From contig NC_134989.1 of assembly GCF_050947335.1 (NCBI RefSeq), positions 10,471,501-10,535,500 of the forward strand: a stretch of DNA of 64,000 nucleotides. Direction: 5' to 3'. Under the pieces are notes generated by a model, which ran no database searches, was not told where the DNA came from, and saw only the letters and a list, made by a program, of their open reading frames with translations. The translations under genes and the position numbers were made by a program. This DNA is from Megachile rotundata. Lineage: Eukaryota; Arthropoda; Insecta; Hymenoptera; Megachilidae. Shown piece after piece: positions 60,826 through 64,000 of this stretch; position 1 is the first letter of the stretch; each line of letters opens with the position of its first letter.

Positions 60826-61450
60826 CAGGTTTCGGGATTTGGAAATTTAGAGTTTTGGAATTTTAGAATTTTGGGAAATTTTAGGTAATTTCAAAATTTA
60901 GGTCATTTTTAGAAGTTTAAGAATTTAGGAAATTTTTAGAAATTTCAAAATGAAGGCAAGTTTTAAAAATTTCAAAATTTAGGAAATTGTTAGAAATTTC
61001 AAAATGAAGGCAGTTTTCAAAAATTTCAAAATTAAGGCAATTTTTAGAAATTTCAAAATTTAGGACATTTTTAAACATTTCAAAATTTAAGCAGTTTTTA
61101 GAAATTTCAAAATTTAGGACATTTTTAAACATTTCAAAATTTAGGCAGTTTTTAGAAATTTCAAAATTTAGGACATTTTTAAACATTTCAAAATTTAAGC
61201 AGTGTTTAGAAATGTCAAAATTTAGGCAAGTTTTAAAAATTTCAAAATGGAAGCAGTTTTTAGAAATTTCAAAATTAAGGCAAGTTTTAAAAATTTCAAA
61301 ATTGAGGCAGTTTTTAAAAATTTCAAAATTGAAATTTTAAAATTGAGGCAGTTTTTAGAAATTTCAAAATTTAGGCAGTTTTTAGAAATTCCAAAATTTA
61401 GGTAGTTCTTAGAAATTTCAAAATTTAGGACATTTTAAGTAACTTCAAAA
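60826..61450. repeat. 27-bp minisatellite (CAAAATTTAGGACATTTTTA)
   Basis: Tandem 27-bp units with CAAAATTTAG and TTTTTA(G/A)A; copies start at 61081, 61108 and 61135. Adjacent units alternate (GGACATTTTTAAACA versus AGCAGTTTTTAGAAA), giving a 54-bp higher order. The minus-strand open frame 60917-61186 is the repeat read as an 18-residue period (54 bp is a multiple of three). Confidence 0.92.
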
Positions 61451-62040
61451 TTTTGATACTTTCAGAAATTCTTTATTCTTAGACTCTTTTCATTCTCACA
61501 TTGGAACTTTATCATAAAACTCAACCCCATATTCTCCCTTCACGGCAATATAGCGGGAGTCCATAAAACAATACATCAAAATTACAATACAGTAAAGCAC
61601 CTCTATTTCAAATAACCGTAAAAGTACTGAAATATATCACAGTACTGATCACATCAAATGAAGATATTTAAAGGGTAAGTTCTCCATTAGACATGCAAGC
61701 TTTCAAAAGGGTTTCTTTCAAAGAAACCTTTGAAAGATCCAACAAACGCGATTACTGAAATGCGACACGAAATCAACTGTAAAATCAACGAAGGGATCGA
61801 AGTGAAAGTGATATCTAGAAGTGAATTGTGCCAGCCTTTTATGATTCTATGGTGGGATCTGACTACGTTTGACTTATTCGTACATGGCCGGGTGGTGCAG
61901 TTTCTTTCGAGCAATCCTGCTTCCAACACGATCATTTTCAATTTCGCGTTTATTGACTTAATTATAGTAAGTGTTAATCGACAATTAAAGATCATTTGGG
62001 ACTTCTTATCCTTTTCCTGAGACCGAAAAATAAATCAAGG
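61451..62040. other. Intergenic with a 37-nt near-perfect palindrome
   Basis: Unique sequence. Positions 61700-61736 form an inverted repeat with 17-bp arms, one loop base and two bulged bases (708-709). A 96-codon plus-strand frame (61730-62020) follows, without a recognised domain, and is not called. Confidence 0.5.
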
Positions 62041-62340
62041 TTTTCAGTGCTCTTTTTGTGTTGTTACTTTTCTTTTCAATTTTAGATTTATTTGCTATAG
62101 TAAATTTTAGTTGACAATCGAAACCGAAAAATAAATCAAGCTTTCAGTGTTCTTTTCACATTGTTGCATTTCTTTTTAATATTGATTTTATCATAGTAAA
62201 TTTTAGTTGACAATCGATATCGAAAAATAAATCAAGCTTTCAGTGTTCTTTTAACATTGTTGCATTTCTTTTCAATTTTAGATTTATTTATTACAGTAAA
62301 TTTTAGTTGACAAGCAACCCTCAGAAGAATAAATAAAATT
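62020..62340. repeat. 96-101-bp tandem repeat (CCGAAAAATAAATCAAG)
   Basis: The marker CCGAAAAATAAATCAAG is found at 62023, 62124 and, with one change, 62220; a fourth diverged copy begins near 62315. Each copy contains TTTCAGTGTTCTTTT and GTAAATTTTAGTTGACAA. Confidence 0.9.
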
Positions 62341-62449
62341 TTTCAGTGTTCTCTTTTTCTAAGTTTCTCTAAAAATTTTTCTAAATACATTGCATCCATT
62401 TTTCTTACAACTTTGCATTTATTTTTAATTTTGTTTTGTAACAATTATT

Positions 62450-62810
62450 GATATAATTACAGTGCAATTATTCATAAAATTTGTCAGTGTTTTCTTTCAA
62501 TACATTGCATCTATTTTTCTTTATTTTTGCATTGCTTTTTAATTTTGTTTGACATCAATTATTGATATAATCACAATACAATTATTCATAAAATTTGTCA
62601 GTGTTTTCTTTCAATACATTGCATCTATTTTTCTTTATTTTTGCATTGCTTTTTAATTTTGTTTGACATCAATTATTGATATAATCACAATACAATTATT
62701 CATAAAATTTGTCAGTGTTTTCTTTCAATATACTGCATCCATTTTTCTTTATTTTTGCATTGCTTTTTAATTTTGTTTGACATCAATTATTAACATAATT
62801 ACAGCCAGTG
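62450..62810. repeat. 114-bp tandem repeat, three copies
   Basis: CAATTATTCATAAAATTTG begins at 62465, 62579 and 62693, exactly 114 bp apart, with very high identity between copies, which indicates recent duplication. It shares the TCAGTGTTTTCTTT word with the repeat just upstream. Confidence 0.95.
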
Positions 62811-62901
62811 TTGATCAGTAATTTATGAAAGTCTGTTTTGAACAGAAAACTGTACTTTTTCAGTGTTATCAATATTTATTTAAAGTTCTCAGACTGAGTT
62901 T

Positions 62902-62908
62902 TATAAAG
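62902..62908 (+). promoter_or_regulatory. TATA-like box upstream of the Reeler gene
   Basis: TATAAAG about 60 nt before the ATG at 62966, allowing transcription to begin near 62930. Confidence 0.4.
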
Positions 62909-62965
62909 TCTGAAAGGTACTGACAGTAGGCTTTAACCGAAGGTCAATTGAGAAGAGGTAGAAGA

Positions 62966-63185
62966 ATGAGCTTGACTATGAGGAACGCAGGAATAGCCAT
63001 TATCCTGGTTTCTTCGGTGGTTTTCGTTAATGGCCTCCCTGATGGTGCACCAGTGGACACCTGCGTAAAACCATCGAGACCCAATGAACCCCATCATGGT
63101 ACAGCGAGATCACGACCCGTAGAAACCAGCCCTTACGCGTTCACAGCGTCCTCCTCTCAATATGGGCCTGGCTCTCAAATAACTG
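62966..63185 (+). CDS. First exon of a secreted Reeler-domain protein (partial)
   Basis: The ATG at 62966 (or the in-frame ATG at 62978) opens 73 codons before donor ACTG|GTGCGT at 63186, phase 1. A hydrophobic signal peptide, AGIAIILVSSVVFVNG, is followed by LPDGAPVDTC, a proline-rich stretch with HHG, then SPYAFTASSSQYGPGSQIT. This is the start of the Reeler fold (Reeln, PF02014): G-x-P-x-G-A-P-x-x-x-C, then P-Y and Y-x-P-G. In insects such proteins include the immune-induced defense proteins and the larger DOMON/cytochrome b561 ferric-chelate-reductase-like proteins. The remaining exons are beyond the window, so these cannot be told apart. Reading upstream from 62948 gives more open codons but no ATG. 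Confidence 0.8.
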
Positions 63186-63325
63186 GTGCGTTCAATTATT
63201 CTTTTCTTTACCAATAGATTTCTTTTTATAATTACAATTAGCTCTTAAACTTGCGTATATATTTTGTTACATATTGTTCTAATAATATTTTGTAATATAT
63301 TAATAGTTACTGCCAATAATATTTT

Positions 63326-63560
63326 TTAAAGATATTATTAATCTTTTAAAAATGAACCTTGTAAAGATATTACTAGTTTTTTAAAAGCAATCCTTGTAAA
63401 GATATTACTAGTTTTTTAAAAGCAATCCTTGTAAAGATATTACTAGTTTTTTAAAAGCAATCCTTGTAAAGATATTACTAGTTTTTTAAAAGCAATCCTT
63501 GTAAAGATATTACTAGTTTTTTTCTTAAAGTAAATCTTGTAAGGATATTATTAATGTAGC
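63326..63560. repeat. 35-bp tandem repeat in the Reeler gene intron
   Basis: GTAAAGATATTACTAG begins at 63361, 63396, 63431, 63466 and 63501, exactly 35 bp apart, with near-identical TTTTTTAAAAGCAATCCTT between. Diverged copies flank both sides. Confidence 0.95.
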
Positions 63561-64000
63561 TATTAAATTCTCGGACTTTACCACGAGTTTCTCGTAATGT
63601 CCAAGATCAACCCTGTCTCAAATGAATTATAGACTCCAGTTACATTACGACACATTTTCGTCGTGATGAAAGGTTGCTGGATCAGAAAAGTCAACAAGAT
63701 TTACTGTTGTTGATAGCAAGTGTTGTAAGAGAACTCGCTAGGATGCCTTGCGAGAAAAAATTGTGTAATCTACTCTCTGTAATCAGTTTTCACTTAATGT
63801 TTGCTAATGCATTCTCTTCACACGGCATTTTCTTTTGTTTCTTTCGATTGTGGCAATACGGAGGAATTGTAAATATTTTCTAGCTACAGGATCTCTAGAT
63901 TTATAAGCACTTTTGTATCACGTACATTTTCATGGGTGAATTTCGTTTGTTAAATTTTAATCGTTTTTAGAACGTTAAATAGTATTAAATTAGATCTGTA
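63561..64000. other. Rest of the Reeler intron
   Basis: No second Reeler exon recognised before the window ends. A 69-codon frame at 63674-63883 has no matching motif. Confidence 0.45.

Noticed and set aside
61730..62020. 96-codon plus-strand frame
   Set aside because: No recognisable family, no splice sites of note, and its end overlaps the start of a tandem repeat.

Overview
This is an AT-rich eukaryotic nuclear window, almost certainly from an insect. The short phase-conserved introns, the GPI-type aminopeptidase, the insect-style secreted carboxylesterase and the Rad21 architecture fit Hymenoptera, probably a bee. The order is an inference from general impression, because no marker here names the species.

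Roughly the first 33 kb has no protein gene I can support with confidence. It holds one tRNA-Ala(AGC) gene (17375-17447), many locus-homogenised minisatellites, a 135-bp satellite (11761-12640), two higher-order repeat arrays built from an ACGCGT-containing 15-16-bp monomer in opposite orientations (15590-16500 and 31265-32180), a GC-rich promoter-like island (28870-29540), and two exon-like segments on the minus strand (22205-22324 and 21270-21430).

From 33 kb on there are five protein genes. (1) A nine-exon secreted carboxylesterase on the minus strand (34521-40480). Its nucleophile Ser is replaced by Cys, and its introns are packed with minisatellites. (2) A divergent membrane-type Xaa-Pro aminopeptidase on the plus strand (43576-51215), ten coding exons plus an optional short 3' one; its signal-peptide exon was not found. 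A second, identical tRNA-Ala lies just upstream. Its introns hold a minisatellite, an LTR-like insertion and a TTAA-flanked piggyBac-type MITE filled with 91-bp repeats. (3) The complex I assembly factor NDUFAF4 on the minus strand (51859-52862). (4) The cohesin kleisin Rad21 on the plus strand (54594-57962), eleven coding exons. (5) The first exon of a secreted Reeler-domain protein on the plus strand (62966-63185), which runs off the window.

The genes have unrelated jobs: secreted ester or ligand handling, proline-peptide trimming at the cell surface, complex I assembly, sister-chromatid cohesion, and an extracellular Reeler protein. They are not an operon-like system. What links the window is a family of strand-asymmetric minisatellites, mostly with periods of 16, 24 or 32 bp (8-bp multiples) or 27 bp. 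They occur at more than a dozen places, each with its own homogenised variant, both between genes and inside introns. The long open frames they create on both strands are by-products of the repeat.
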